A DNA stretch of 64,000 nucleotides from Lysinibacillus_B sp031181585 (GCF_047301505.1 NZ_CP154840.1:4402001-4466000); one strand, 5' to 3'; counted from the stretch's first letter, positions 41,292 through 50,055 are shown. Translations and numbers: made by a program. Notes: generated from the sequence alone by a model not told the origin.

Positions 41292-42677
41292 TTATTTTCC
41301 TAAACAGAATTGCGAGAATAACTGGTTAATTAAACTTTCCTGCACTGTATCACCGATAATTTCACCGAGTAATTCCCATGTGCGGGTAACATCAATCTGC
41401 ACCATATCAACTGGAACACCTGCTTCAGCGGCTGCCAGAGCATCTTCAATCGTTGCCTCTGCCTGATGCAGAAGTGCAATATGACGAGCATTTGATACAT
41501 ATGTCAGATCCCCAGCTTCAATCTGTCCTTCAAAGAATAAGGCAGCAATAGCTTCTTCTAACTCCATTACACCCTCTTCTTTTAACAACGAAGTCGTGAC
41601 AACGCGGTGATTACCAGCAAGCTCTTGGACACGATCTAAATCGGTTTTTTGAGGGATATCCGTTTTGTTTACCACAACGATAAAATCCATATGCTGAATG
41701 GTTTCAAATAATCGTTCGTCCTCCGGTGTCAATTCCTCTCCATAATTTAGGACAAGAAGAATGAGATCCGCGCCCTTTAAAGCTTCGCGCGAACGCTCAA
41801 CACCAATTCGTTCTACAATATCCTCTGTTTCACGAATTCCAGCTGTATCCACAAGACGCAGCGGCACTCCGCGAACATTCACATATTCCTCTATAATATC
41901 ACGAGTTGTACCTGCTATATCGGTTACAATCGCTTTATTTTCATGAACTAAACTATTTAATAAAGAGGACTTTCCTACATTTGGCCGGCCTAAAATGACA
42001 GTAGATAGCCCTTCACGAAGGATTTTCCCCTGAGATGATGTCTGCAGCAGCTTTTTGATTTCATCGCGTACCCAGGCACACTTTTCAAGCAAAACTGGTA
42101 CCGTCATCTCTTCTACATCATCATATTCCGGATAATCAATATTTACTTCTACCTGGGCTAACGTCTCAAGCAGCGCTTGTCTAAGTGATTGAATTAAGCG
42201 TGACAGCTTCCCATCCATCTGACCAAGCGCCACATTCATTGCCCGATCCGTTTTGGCACGAATTAAGTCCATAACCGCTTCTGCCTGCGACAAATCGATT
42301 CGTCCATTCAAAAACGCACGTTTTGTAAATTCACCCGGCTCTGCAAGACGGGCACCATTCGCTAGAACAAGCTGTAATACCCGATTAACGGAAACTAAAC
42401 CGCCATGGCAGTTAATTTCTACTACATCTTCCCGTGTAAAAGTTTTTGGTCCCCGCATTAATGAAAGCATTACTTCCTCTATAACCTCATGATTCTTCGG
42501 GTTGATTAGATGTCCATAATGTATTGTGTGCGTCGCCACTTCTGTTAACCGTTTACCAGTTGGCGATTTAAATATTTTATCTGCAATTTCAACTGCCTCG
42601 TCTCCGCTTAAGCGAACAATGGCAATTGCTCCCTCACCCATCGGTGTAGAGATTGCAGCTATTGTATCAAACTCCAT
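41292..42677 (-). CDS. mnmE: tRNA modification GTPase MnmE (TrmE)
   Basis: 461 residues: an N-terminal folate-binding domain (about 1-118), a helical domain, and an inserted G domain (about 220-380) with G1 GRPNVGKS, G3 DTAGIRETED and G4 NKTD. The C-terminal motif is FCLGK, with the functional Cys. Works with MnmG on wobble uridine; GTP hydrolysis is coupled to dimerisation with K+. Upstream lies a perfect back-to-back DnaA-box pair. Confidence 0.97.
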   Translation of the reverse strand: MEFDTIAAISTPMGEGAIAIVRLSGDEAVEIADKIFKSPTGKRLTEVATHTIHYGHLINPKNHEVIEEVMLSLMRGPKTFTREDVVEINCHGGLVSVNRVLQLVLANGARLAEPGEFTKRAFLNGRIDLSQAEAVMDLIRAKTDRAMNVALGQMDGKLSRLIQSLRQALLETLAQVEVNIDYPEYDDVEEMTVPVLLEKCAWVRDEIKKLLQTSSQGKILREGLSTVILGRPNVGKSSLLNSLVHENKAIVTDIAGTTRDIIEEYVNVRGVPLRLVDTAGIRETEDIVERIGVERSREALKGADLILLVLNYGEELTPEDERLFETIQHMDFIVVVNKTDIPQKTDLDRVQELAGNHRVVTTSLLKEEGVMELEEAIAALFFEGQIEAGDLTYVSNARHIALLHQAEATIEDALAAAEAGVPVDMVQIDVTRTWELLGEIIGDTVQESLINQLFSQFCLGK

Positions 42678-43077
42678 TTTAAATCCTCCTATAAGAGCCG
42701 TTTCATTCTGGTTTTCCTTAATCCATTACATTTGCCGTAATTTTATCCCAGATTCGGCTTTCTTCTTGCCCAAAGGATTATCCACATGTGGATAACTTTT
42801 TTTACCGACCTACCTTATTTACTAACAATTTAGCCTAACATATTTTCAGCAAAATCTAAAGCAAACAAGATTCAAAATAGAGGGAAATACAACACTAATA
42901 ATAGCTTTCCCAACTACTAAATAAAACTCATACTAAACAATGAAAAGTACTAAAACACCGACTTACTTTTAACAAGTGCAAGATGCCTCGCATAACATGC
43001 CCTAGGTCGCCTGTACATCTATCATTAAAAGAACTTGGTGCTTTCTATTAAATGCTGGTCATAACTCTAATAAAAAA
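42678..43077. other. Intergenic region between jag and mnmE
   Basis: About 450 bases without a gene. It holds the double DnaA box (42778-42795), about 100 bases upstream of mnmE, and a likely extended -10 (TGGGATAAAAT on the minus strand) between the two. The part from 42830 to 43077 is AT-rich with no open frame or repeat that I recognise. Confidence 0.6.
42778..42795. promoter_or_regulatory. Back-to-back DnaA boxes upstream of mnmE
   Basis: TTATCCACA (42778-42786) directly abuts TGTGGATAA (42787-42795), giving a perfect 18-bp palindrome of two inverted consensus DnaA boxes with no spacer. Confidence 0.7.
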
Positions 43078-43110
43078 ATAAAAACAGAGGCGCCGCAAAC
43101 TGCGACGCCC
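43078..43110 (-). terminator. Terminator after jag
   Basis: GGCGCCGC (43089-43096) pairs with GCGACGCC (43102-43109) with one mismatch; on the minus strand a long T-rich tract follows. Confidence 0.8.
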
Positions 43111-43127
43111 CCGTCAATGTCTGTATA

Positions 43128-43967
43128 TTATTTGATTGGTTCAATCACTAAATAACGATTCGGCTCAATTCCCTCCGAATATGTTTCGATATCTAATCGA
43201 TTTGCCAGTACGTTATGAATAATTTTCCGTTCATACGACGGCATCGGCTCCAATGTCACTTTTCTGCGTGTACGAATAGCTTTATCAGCCATACGTTCTG
43301 CCAGTTGTTCCAATGACGCTTGGCGGCGTTCACGGTAATCTTCTACATCCAGTCTCACCAGCATGAAAGATTTTGCGCTTTTATTCAGAACGAGCTGCGT
43401 TAATTGCTGTAAGGCATTCAATGTCTGACCCCGTTTTCCGATTAAAAATGCAGCTTTCTCACTTTCCAGCCTGAATGATACATATTTTCCTTCAGATTCC
43501 GTATGGATTTTTAAATCGGTAACTCCCAATTCCAAAGCAATATTGTTTAAATACGTCTTTGTTTCTTCAATTGGATCCTGTTCTTGCATGGTAGATCGAT
43601 CATCATTCACGTTTTGAACTGGCTCGTCCCCGTTTTCATTAACAGCCGGCATGTCAGAAAGTTCACTGCTCATTACTTCATCTGCTGATGATACAGCAGA
43701 TGCAGCCTCTTTCGGCTCCTCCTCCAACGGTGTATTGGAGTGAGGTGTAACTTCCGATGGCACTGCTTCTTCTTTTTTAACAGCTGACCGTACATCTTCT
43801 TTTATTGTAATGCGTACTTCCGCATCACGTGCGCCAAAACCTAAAAATCCTTTTTTACCTTCTTGCAAAACTTCTACTTCTACTTGTTCACGGGTCTTGC
43901 CAAGCTTTTGTAACGCTAATGAGATCGCTTCATTTACTGTCGCGCCTAATTGCGTAAGTTGGTTCAC
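43128..43967 (-). CDS. jag: RNA-binding protein Jag (KhpB/EloR)
   Basis: 279 residues: Jag_N domain (about 5-55, GKKGFLGFGARDAEV), an acidic low-complexity linker (about 75-130), a KH domain with GKRGQTLNALQQL (about 178-190), and an R3H domain at the C-terminus (RTRRKVTLEPMPSYERKIIHNVL). Partner of KhpA; affects cell elongation and sporulation. GTG start at 43967, overlapping the yidC stop (TAGTG), with GGAGGAG seven bases upstream. Confidence 0.95.
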   Translation of the reverse strand: MNQLTQLGATVNEAISLALQKLGKTREQVEVEVLQEGKKGFLGFGARDAEVRITIKEDVRSAVKKEEAVPSEVTPHSNTPLEEEPKEAASAVSSADEVMSSELSDMPAVNENGDEPVQNVNDDRSTMQEQDPIEETKTYLNNIALELGVTDLKIHTESEGKYVSFRLESEKAAFLIGKRGQTLNALQQLTQLVLNKSAKSFMLVRLDVEDYRERRQASLEQLAERMADKAIRTRRKVTLEPMPSYERKIIHNVLANRLDIETYSEGIEPNRYLVIEPIK

Positions 43968-44731
43968 TATTTTGCTCCTCCTGTAATAGTAGCATCAGTT
44001 TTTTTATTCCAAGGTTTGTAAATCACAAGGTTTTGTAATACTGAAATGATGTTTCCGACAATCCAGTATAAAGATAATGCGGCTGGCAAAAATGCACCGA
44101 AACCGATGATCATTAATGGCATGATATACATCATGACCTTCATTTGTGGATTATCCACTGCAGGACCAGTAAATAACACAACGAACTGAATTAAACCGGC
44201 AATAACCGCAAATAAAATACTAGGTTCTGCAAGCGGGACCGATAGGAATGTCCCTAATTCATAAACAGATGTTGCATTCATACGGCTGATTGCATGGTAG
44301 AATCCGATTAAAATCGGCATCTGAATAAAGATCGGTAAACATCCTGCAAGCGGGTTGACACCCGATGATTGCATCAATGCCATCATCTCTTGCTGATACT
44401 TTTGCTGAGTAACCGCATCTTTAGAGCTGTATTTTGCCTGCAGCTCCTTCATCTTCGGCTGAATTTCCTGCATTTTCTTTGAACTCTTAATTTGCTTAAT
44501 TGTTAATGGTAAGATTGCTAAACGGATAATGATTGTTACCGCAATAATCCCGAACGCATAAGTACCTAAAAGATCTGAGAAATATTTGATGACTGATACT
44601 AATGGCCAAACGATAAATTCATTCCAAAAGCCTTTGCTTTCAGCTGAAATCGGTTGATCGAATTCTGTACACCCAGACAGTAATAAGGCTACCGATACAA
44701 GTGTAAGAATGACCCCAAGTCTTTTCTTCAA
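43967..44731 (-). CDS. yidC: Membrane protein insertase YidC (SpoIIIJ)
   Basis: 254 residues, the short Gram-positive form. Lipoprotein signal ending LLLSGC (Cys at about residue 21), then five membrane helices with the cytoplasmic hairpin QIKSSKKMQEIQPKMKELQAKY between the first two and the positively charged groove residue in the first conserved helix (IIIRLAILPL). Inserts membrane proteins alone or with Sec; SpoIIIJ is needed for forespore development. Upstream of jag, downstream of rnpA. Confidence 0.96.
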   Translation of the reverse strand: MKKRLGVILTLVSVALLLSGCTEFDQPISAESKGFWNEFIVWPLVSVIKYFSDLLGTYAFGIIAVTIIIRLAILPLTIKQIKSSKKMQEIQPKMKELQAKYSSKDAVTQQKYQQEMMALMQSSGVNPLAGCLPIFIQMPILIGFYHAISRMNATSVYELGTFLSVPLAEPSILFAVIAGLIQFVVLFTGPAVDNPQMKVMMYIMPLMIIGFGAFLPAALSLYWIVGNIISVLQNLVIYKPWNKKTDATITGGAK

Positions 44732-44826
44732 GCCTTCTTCCCCCTAAAGCAACTATTCAATTTTCTTTATAGAGCTTATTTTACCATGCGTAGACGCTTA
44801 CACTCTACTAATTATTTCGAGAATCC

Positions 44827-45186
44827 TCAATCCCGTTCTGACCGATTCCTCTTTAATACTTTGGCAATTCTCAATACATGTTCCAAACTTTTCTTTGTTT
44901 CATGAAAATCTAATGTGGCCGCCTGATTTCTGGCGATGATAACATAATCCATATCTTGGCGAACGTCCTCTTTTAACTCAAGAAATGTTTGGCGAATATA
45001 GCGCTTAATTTGGTTACGCGTGACCGCTTTCCCTATCTTCTTACTTACGGATAAGCCAATGCGAAACTCCGTTTGTCCTTCCTTCTTTAAGCAATAAACG
45101 ACAAACTGGCGATTCGCAAACGACTTTCCTTTTTTAAACACCTTTTGAAATTCTTCATTCTTTTTGATCCGTTGGCGTTTATTCAC
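44827..45186 (-). CDS. rnpA: Ribonuclease P protein component
   Basis: 119 residues with the family signature KIGKAVTRNQIKRYIRQTF (RNR motif) and N-terminal KKNEEFQKVFKKGKSFANR. It binds the catalytic RNase P RNA and the 5' leader of precursor tRNA. A strong hairpin with eight T separates it from rpmH, so its expression may depend on read-through. Confidence 0.97.
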   Translation of the reverse strand: MNKRQRIKKNEEFQKVFKKGKSFANRQFVVYCLKKEGQTEFRIGLSVSKKIGKAVTRNQIKRYIRQTFLELKEDVRQDMDYVIIARNQAATLDFHETKKSLEHVLRIAKVLKRNRSERD

Positions 45187-45239
45187 CGTTTACCAGCTCC
45201 ATCTATCTCATTTTTCAATCCAATTATGAAAAATAATGA

Positions 45240-45268
45240 AAAAAAAGACCACTGATGAGGCTCAGTGG
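45240..45268 (-). terminator. Terminator-like hairpin between rpmH and rnpA
   Basis: CCACTGA (45249-45255) pairs with TCAGTGG (45262-45268), and on the minus strand TCTTTTTTTT follows. It lies inside a transcription unit that is normally continuous. Confidence 0.75.
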
Positions 45269-45270
45269 GC

Positions 45271-45405
45271 TTATGCTGATAAAACTTTACGACCTTTACG
45301 ACGACGTGCAGCCAATACTTTACGTCCGTTTTTCGTGCTCATACGTGCACGGAAACCGTGTACTTTGCTGTGCTTACGTTTCGATGGTTGATATGTGCGT
45401 TTCAT
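45271..45405 (-). CDS. rpmH: 50S ribosomal protein L34
   Basis: 44 residues, starting MKRTYQPSKRKHSKVHGFRA and ending RRRKGRKVLSA; the standard L34 length and sequence. It sits at the polypeptide-exit region of 23S rRNA. Located beside oriC as in nearly all bacteria; it has a strong promoter (45465-45494). Confidence 0.97.
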   Translation of the reverse strand: MKRTYQPSKRKHSKVHGFRARMSTKNGRKVLAARRRKGRKVLSA

Positions 45406-45464
45406 TCTATATTGCACCTCCTAAATGAGTGTCCTTATATTTTTCTTAACATACAGACTCGACC

Positions 45465-45494
45465 ATTATATATAAAAAGCAATTATTTTGTCAA
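45465..45494 (-). promoter_or_regulatory. Promoter of rpmH
   Basis: Minus strand TTGACA (45494-45489), 18-base spacer, TATAAT (45470-45465): both hexamers are perfect consensus. Confidence 0.8.
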
Positions 45495-45542
45495 CGTTTA
45501 ATATAAAAAGTCTATCAATGTCCAAGACAATGGAATTTATGT

Positions 45543-45841
45543 TTATCCACAAACGTATTCTTATTTATACAGAATAACTGTGGATATTTTTTGTTTCAAA
45601 AATATTTATCCACATCTCTTATCTACACTTTTTTCACAAACTCATAGCCTGTGGATAATTTTAAAATAAATAAACATGAATCATGTGGATAAGTTCTTTA
45701 AAGTATTGAAATGCCTCATCTTTTTTGATACGATAATCATGTTTTCCCTTGTGGACGAGTTTTCTGGGAAATATTTTATCCACAATTGTTAATAATCTGT
45801 GGACAGTTTTTTTCACATCCAGGGAATAGAATTTATCCACA
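45543..45841. other. oriC, upstream DnaA-box array (incAB-like)
   Basis: Six perfect DnaA boxes: TTATCCACA at 45543, 45606, 45776 and 45833 on the plus strand and at 45650-45658 and 45684-45692 on the minus strand. Degenerate copies occur near 45579, 45750 and 45799. Position between rpmH and dnaA matches the first half of the bipartite Bacillus origin. Confidence 0.9.
45706..45734 (+). promoter_or_regulatory. Promoter of dnaA
   Basis: TTGAAA (45706-45711), 17-base spacer, TACGAT (45729-45734), embedded among the DnaA boxes, consistent with autorepression by DnaA. Confidence 0.65.
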
Positions 45842-45935
45842 AGCTGTGACTATGTGAATGTAACAGAAAAATAGATAAAAATAAATAGCTTCTATGTTTT
45901 TGATAGAGAATATTGTATGAAGGGACGAAAATAGC

Positions 45936-47279
45936 TTGGAACATTTAGAGCAGTTATGGAATAACGTCCTGGCAAAAGTTGAACAAAAAATATCAAAACC
46001 GAGTTTCGAAACTTGGTTAAAGTCAACAAAGCTCCTTTCTCATAAAGGAACTAATGTAACCATTGCGGCACCAAATTCCTTTGCACGGGATTGGCTGGAG
46101 AACCATTATGTCCATTTAATTACGGGCATTTTGACTGAGCTTACAGGTGAAGACTTACTGATTAAATTTGTTGTTCAAAAAGACCAGGATGCGGATGATT
46201 TCGAATTGCCAGCACCAAAAATTCAAGCCAAAGCAACAGATCAGCACGATATTTCACCAGGAATGCTCAACCCGAAATATACATTTGATACGTTTGTTAT
46301 TGGTTCTGGCAACCGGTTCGCACACGCAGCTTCACTTGCTGTAGCCGAGGCACCGGCAAAAGCCTACAATCCATTCTTCATCTATGGGGGAGTTGGATTG
46401 GGGAAGACACACTTAATGCATGCAATTGGTCATTATGTTCTAGAGCATAATCCAAACGCTAAAGTCGTGTATCTGTCTTCGGAGAAATTTACGAATGAAT
46501 TTATTAACTCCATCCGTGATAATAAAGCGATTGATTTTCGTAATAAATACCGAAATGTTGACGTACTGTTAATTGATGACATTCAATTTTTAGCTGGAAA
46601 AGAGTCAACGCAAGAAGAATTTTTCCATACATTTAATACGCTGCATGAGGAATCAAAACAGATTGTCATCTCCAGTGATCGTCCACCTAAAGAGATTCCT
46701 ACATTGGAAGATCGCTTGCGTTCACGCTTCGAGTGGGGGCTGATTACAGATATTGCACCACCGGATCTCGAAACACGTATTGCGATTTTGCGTAAAAAAG
46801 CAAAAGCGGATGAACTGGAAATTCCAAATGAAGTAATGCTTTATATCGCTAACCAAATTGATTCAAATATTCGGGAATTAGAAGGTGCGTTAATTCGGGT
46901 GGTTGCCTATTCTTCTCTTGTCAACGAAGAAGTTACTCCTGAATTGGCGGCAGCTGCATTGAAAGACATCATGCCAAACGCAAAGCCGCGCATGATTTCC
47001 ATTTTAGATATTCAAAATGCTGTTGGCGAACACTATAGCATCCGGTTAGAAGACTTTTCTGCTAAAAAACGTACAAAGTCAATTGCTTTCCCGCGTCAAG
47101 TAGCAATGTATTTATCCCGTGAGCTTACAGATTTTTCTTTACCTAAAATTGGAGAAGAGTTTGGGGGGCGTGATCATACAACAGTGATTCATGCTCATGA
47201 AAAAATTGCATCTATGTTAAAGAATGACCAAATATTGCAGCAGGACATTAAACAAATCCGCAATATGCTCGGTAAATAA
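45936..47279 (+). CDS. dnaA: Chromosomal replication initiator DnaA
   Basis: 447 residues. Domain I at about 1-80 (helicase and SirA-type contacts), a short linker, AAA+ domain III with Walker A GGVGLGKT (151-158), Walker B LLIDDIQFL and the sensor/arginine-finger region. Domain IV carries the DnaA-box signature GGRDHTTVIHAHEKI (about residue 410). It binds the boxes on both sides of its own gene and opens the origin. The start codon is TTG, with a weak AAGGG site; no upstream ATG or GTG in frame fits the family N-terminus. Confidence 0.97.
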   Translation: MEHLEQLWNNVLAKVEQKISKPSFETWLKSTKLLSHKGTNVTIAAPNSFARDWLENHYVHLITGILTELTGEDLLIKFVVQKDQDADDFELPAPKIQAKATDQHDISPGMLNPKYTFDTFVIGSGNRFAHAASLAVAEAPAKAYNPFFIYGGVGLGKTHLMHAIGHYVLEHNPNAKVVYLSSEKFTNEFINSIRDNKAIDFRNKYRNVDVLLIDDIQFLAGKESTQEEFFHTFNTLHEESKQIVISSDRPPKEIPTLEDRLRSRFEWGLITDIAPPDLETRIAILRKKAKADELEIPNEVMLYIANQIDSNIRELEGALIRVVAYSSLVNEEVTPELAAAALKDIMPNAKPRMISILDIQNAVGEHYSIRLEDFSAKKRTKSIAFPRQVAMYLSRELTDFSLPKIGEEFGGRDHTTVIHAHEKIASMLKNDQILQQDIKQIRNMLGK

Positions 47280-47281
47280 GT

Positions 47282-47433
47282 TGTGGATAAGTGAGGTATT
47301 TTTTGCCTGAGTTATACACAGTCTATCTACATGTGGATAGACTGATTTTATGCCATAAAAGGGTACTTATCCACAAATCCACAGGCCCTATTACTATATC
47401 TATTAATCTTTTAAAAAAATAAATAATTATATA
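47282..47433. other. oriC, downstream part with unwinding element (incC-like)
   Basis: DnaA boxes TGTGGATAA (47282), TTATACACA (47312), TGTGGATAG (47332) and TTATCCACA (47367) are followed by a degenerate box, the GC patch GGCCC, trio-like triplets (TAT TAC TAT ATC TAT TAA) and an AT-only tract to 47433. This is the box-GC-trio-AT order of the B. subtilis unwinding site, where DnaA loads on single-stranded DNA. Confidence 0.85.
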
Positions 47434-47447
47434 AGCGAGGTAAGAAC

Positions 47448-48584
47448 ATGAAATTTGAAATAATGCGCGATCATCTTTTAGCAGGTTTAAACGATGTAAT
47501 GAAGGCAGTCAGCTCTAAAACTACTGTACCCATTTTGACAGGAATTAAAATCGATGTATCAAATGAAGGCTTAAGTTTAACTGGTAGCGACCAAGATATT
47601 ACAATCCAAACATTCATTCCTGCCGAAGAGAATGGCGAACAAATTATGACAATCACTACTACAGGATCGATTGTTTTACAAGCTCGAATGTTTAATGAAA
47701 TCGTGCGTAAATTACCGACAAATGACGTAGAAATTGAAGTAACAAACGGCTTTGCCACATATATTCGTTCAGGAAAATCAGAATTCCATCTAATCGGACA
47801 AGATGCTGTTGAATATCCTCTATTGCCGGAAGTATCTGCAGATCAACAATTTACTATTCCAGCGGATCTGCTTAAGTCAATTATTCGTGAGACTGTATTT
47901 GCTGTAGCAACGTCAGAAAGCCGTCCTGTACTAACAGGGGTAAACTGGAATATTCAGGATGATGAATTAATATGCGTCGCAACAGACAGCCATCGTTTAG
48001 CACGTCGTAAAACAAAATTAGAACAGTTACCTTCAGGGGTATCCAATGTAGTCATCCCAGGTAAGAGTTTGAACGAGCTGAATAAGATTTTAGAAGATTC
48101 TACAAACCCTGTACAAATAGTTATGACAAACCAACAAGTGCTGTTTAAAGCAAATAATATGTTATTCTTCTCTCGCCTGCTGGAAGGAAATTATCCAGAT
48201 ACATCTCGTTTGATTCCAGAAAACTATCAAACTAATGTTACCTTGGACGGCAAGTCATTATTGCAAGCCATTGACCGTGCATCTTTATTAGCACGTGAAG
48301 ACCGTAACAACGTAGTTCGCTTCGAAACACTAGAAGGAAATACGATTGAGATCTCATCTAATTCACCGGAGATTGGGAAAGTTCAAGAGCAAATCCAGGT
48401 AGAATCATTAGAAGGGGACACACTGAAAATTTCATTCAGTGCAAAATATATGATGGAGGCCTTAAAAGCAATTGATGGACAAGATGTCATCATCCAGTTT
48501 ACAGGAGCAATGCGTCCATTTATTTTACGTTCCGTTCATGACGATGCTATCTTACAATTGATTCTTCCAGTCCGCACATATTAA
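47448..48584 (+). CDS. dnaN: DNA polymerase III beta sliding clamp DnaN
   Basis: 378 residues, three repeated clamp domains (about 1-125, 126-250, 251-378). The C-terminal LILPVRTY forms the protein-binding pocket edge. A dimeric ring that tethers polymerases and many partners to DNA. Its ATG lies 14 bases after the origin AT tract. A terminator follows at 48610. Confidence 0.97.
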   Translation: MKFEIMRDHLLAGLNDVMKAVSSKTTVPILTGIKIDVSNEGLSLTGSDQDITIQTFIPAEENGEQIMTITTTGSIVLQARMFNEIVRKLPTNDVEIEVTNGFATYIRSGKSEFHLIGQDAVEYPLLPEVSADQQFTIPADLLKSIIRETVFAVATSESRPVLTGVNWNIQDDELICVATDSHRLARRKTKLEQLPSGVSNVVIPGKSLNELNKILEDSTNPVQIVMTNQQVLFKANNMLFFSRLLEGNYPDTSRLIPENYQTNVTLDGKSLLQAIDRASLLAREDRNNVVRFETLEGNTIEISSNSPEIGKVQEQIQVESLEGDTLKISFSAKYMMEALKAIDGQDVIIQFTGAMRPFILRSVHDDAILQLILPVRTY

Positions 48585-48609
48585 AAAGCACTGGCTATCC
48601 AAGCAAAGG

Positions 48610-48652
48610 AAGAGAGTTGTTTCAAATATAATTTGAAGCGGCTCTTTTTTTA
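48610..48652 (+). terminator. Terminator after dnaN
   Basis: AGAG and TTTCAAAT arms pair with ATTTGAA and CTCT around ATA with internal mismatches, followed by seven T. Confidence 0.7.
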
Positions 48653-48678
48653 CTTCTTGTATAGTTTTTTGGTATGAT
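48649..48678 (+). promoter_or_regulatory. Promoter of yaaA-recF-gyrB
   Basis: TTTACT (48649-48654), 18-base spacer, TATGAT (48673-48678) preceded by TGG (extended -10). The -35 lies in the T tract of the dnaN terminator. Confidence 0.5.
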
Positions 48679-48715
48679 AGAAGGATGAAATTTGTTAATC
48701 GGAGGATGAAATATT

Positions 48716-48943
48716 TTGAAGGACATCGTAATTGATACAGAGTTTGTAACGCTAGGCCAATTGCTGAAAATGACAGATGCGATCAGTTCAGGAGGCATGG
48801 CTAAATGGTTTTTATCTGAACACGACGTCTATGTGAACGGAGAGATAGACGACCGCCGTGGACGTAAACTGCGAGACGGAGATGTAGTGAATATCCCAGG
48901 TATCGGCCGTTTTCGAATTGTAGGCGAGAACGGGGCCGAATAA
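48716..48943 (+). CDS. yaaA: S4-domain protein YaaA
   Basis: 75 residues, a lone S4 RNA-binding domain (TLGQLLKMTDAISSGGMAKWFL, then VYVNGEIDDRRGRKLRDGDVV). Found between dnaN and recF throughout Firmicutes and linked to late large-subunit assembly. TTG start, GGAGG ten bases upstream. Its stop overlaps the recF ATG by one base. Confidence 0.92.
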   Translation: MKDIVIDTEFVTLGQLLKMTDAISSGGMAKWFLSEHDVYVNGEIDDRRGRKLRDGDVVNIPGIGRFRIVGENGAE

Positions 48944-50055
48944 TGAACATCGAGCGCTTGCAGCTAACGAATTACCGAAATTATGAATCACTTGCTTTAG
49001 AATTCTCTCCGAAGATTAATGTCTTCATTGGAGAAAACGCGCAAGGAAAAACAAATGTCATGGAGTCTATCTATGTATTGGCTATGGCAAAATCTCATCG
49101 TACGTCGAACGATAAAGAATTGATACGTTGGGAACAAGACTATGGTAAAATAGAAGGTGTTGTACAGAAACGTTATGGTCCTGTGCCAATCGAATTGACA
49201 TTATCCAAAAAAGGTAAAAAAGGAAAAATAAACCATTTAGAGCAGTCTCGCCTCAGCGAGTATGTCGGACAAATGAATGTGGTCATGTTTGCTCCAGAAG
49301 ATTTAAATGTTGTAAAAGGGAGTCCTCAAATTAGACGTCGCTTTATTGATATGGAAATCGGGCAAATATCACCGGTTTATTTACATGACTTATTAACCTT
49401 CCAAAAAATTTTGAAACAGCGTAATCATTACTTGAAGGCAAATCAGGGCCGATCCGCCTTAACAAACGATGTCATGCTGGAAGTCTATACGGAGCAATAT
49501 GTGCAGGCAGCTATAAAAATCATACGGAAGCGCTATGAATTTATGGAGTTATTACAGGCATGGGCTGAACCTATTCATGCGGGCATTTCTCAAGGGAAAG
49601 AGAAGCTTGTCATTAAGTATCGGACTGTCAGTGAAATGGAATCAAGCTGGACAGCTGAAGAAATGGCAGCACATCTGGAAAGAAAAATAGCGGAAGCCAA
49701 ACAAAGAGAAATAGACCGTGGAGTGACTCTAGTAGGTCCACATCGAGATGATTTGCAGTTCTTTGTCAATGATTATGATGTACAAGTATTTGGTTCGCAG
49801 GGACAACAGCGTACAACAGCTTTGTCGCTCAAGCTTGCAGAAATTGAATTAATTAAGCAGGAGACAAAAGAAGCGCCCATTTTGCTGCTGGATGATGTAT
49901 TGTCCGAATTGGATGACTATCGTCAGTCTCACTTGCTAAATACGATACAAGGTGAAGTACAGACGTTCGTCACAACGACAAGCGTAGATGGTATCCATCA
50001 CGAAACGATTCAAAGTGCAAAAATGTTCCACGTGAAACAAGGGGATATTGAATAA
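48943..50055 (+). CDS. recF: DNA repair and gap-binding ATPase RecF
   Basis: 370 residues of the SMC/ABC-type ATPase fold: Walker A GENAQGKT (30-37), signature motif FGSQGQQRTTALSLKLAE, Walker B ILLLDDVLSELD. With RecO and RecR it loads RecA at single-strand gaps. The end of the gene carries a perfect parS site in codons for FHVKQ. Co-translated with yaaA. No remB/yaaB lies between it and gyrB. Confidence 0.97.
   Translation: MNIERLQLTNYRNYESLALEFSPKINVFIGENAQGKTNVMESIYVLAMAKSHRTSNDKELIRWEQDYGKIEGVVQKRYGPVPIELTLSKKGKKGKINHLEQSRLSEYVGQMNVVMFAPEDLNVVKGSPQIRRRFIDMEIGQISPVYLHDLLTFQKILKQRNHYLKANQGRSALTNDVMLEVYTEQYVQAAIKIIRKRYEFMELLQAWAEPIHAGISQGKEKLVIKYRTVSEMESSWTAEEMAAHLERKIAEAKQREIDRGVTLVGPHRDDLQFFVNDYDVQVFGSQGQQRTTALSLKLAEIELIKQETKEAPILLLDDVLSELDDYRQSHLLNTIQGEVQTFVTTTSVDGIHHETIQSAKMFHVKQGDIE
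50024..50039. promoter_or_regulatory. parS site at the 3' end of recF
   Basis: TGTTCCACGTGAAACA, a perfect match to the ParB-binding consensus, 16 bases before the recF stop codon. It is the best ParB loading site in this window. Confidence 0.92.

Noticed and set aside
47282..47340. Short inverted DnaA boxes as a dnaN terminator or attenuator
   Set aside because: They are better explained as origin boxes; no T tract follows.
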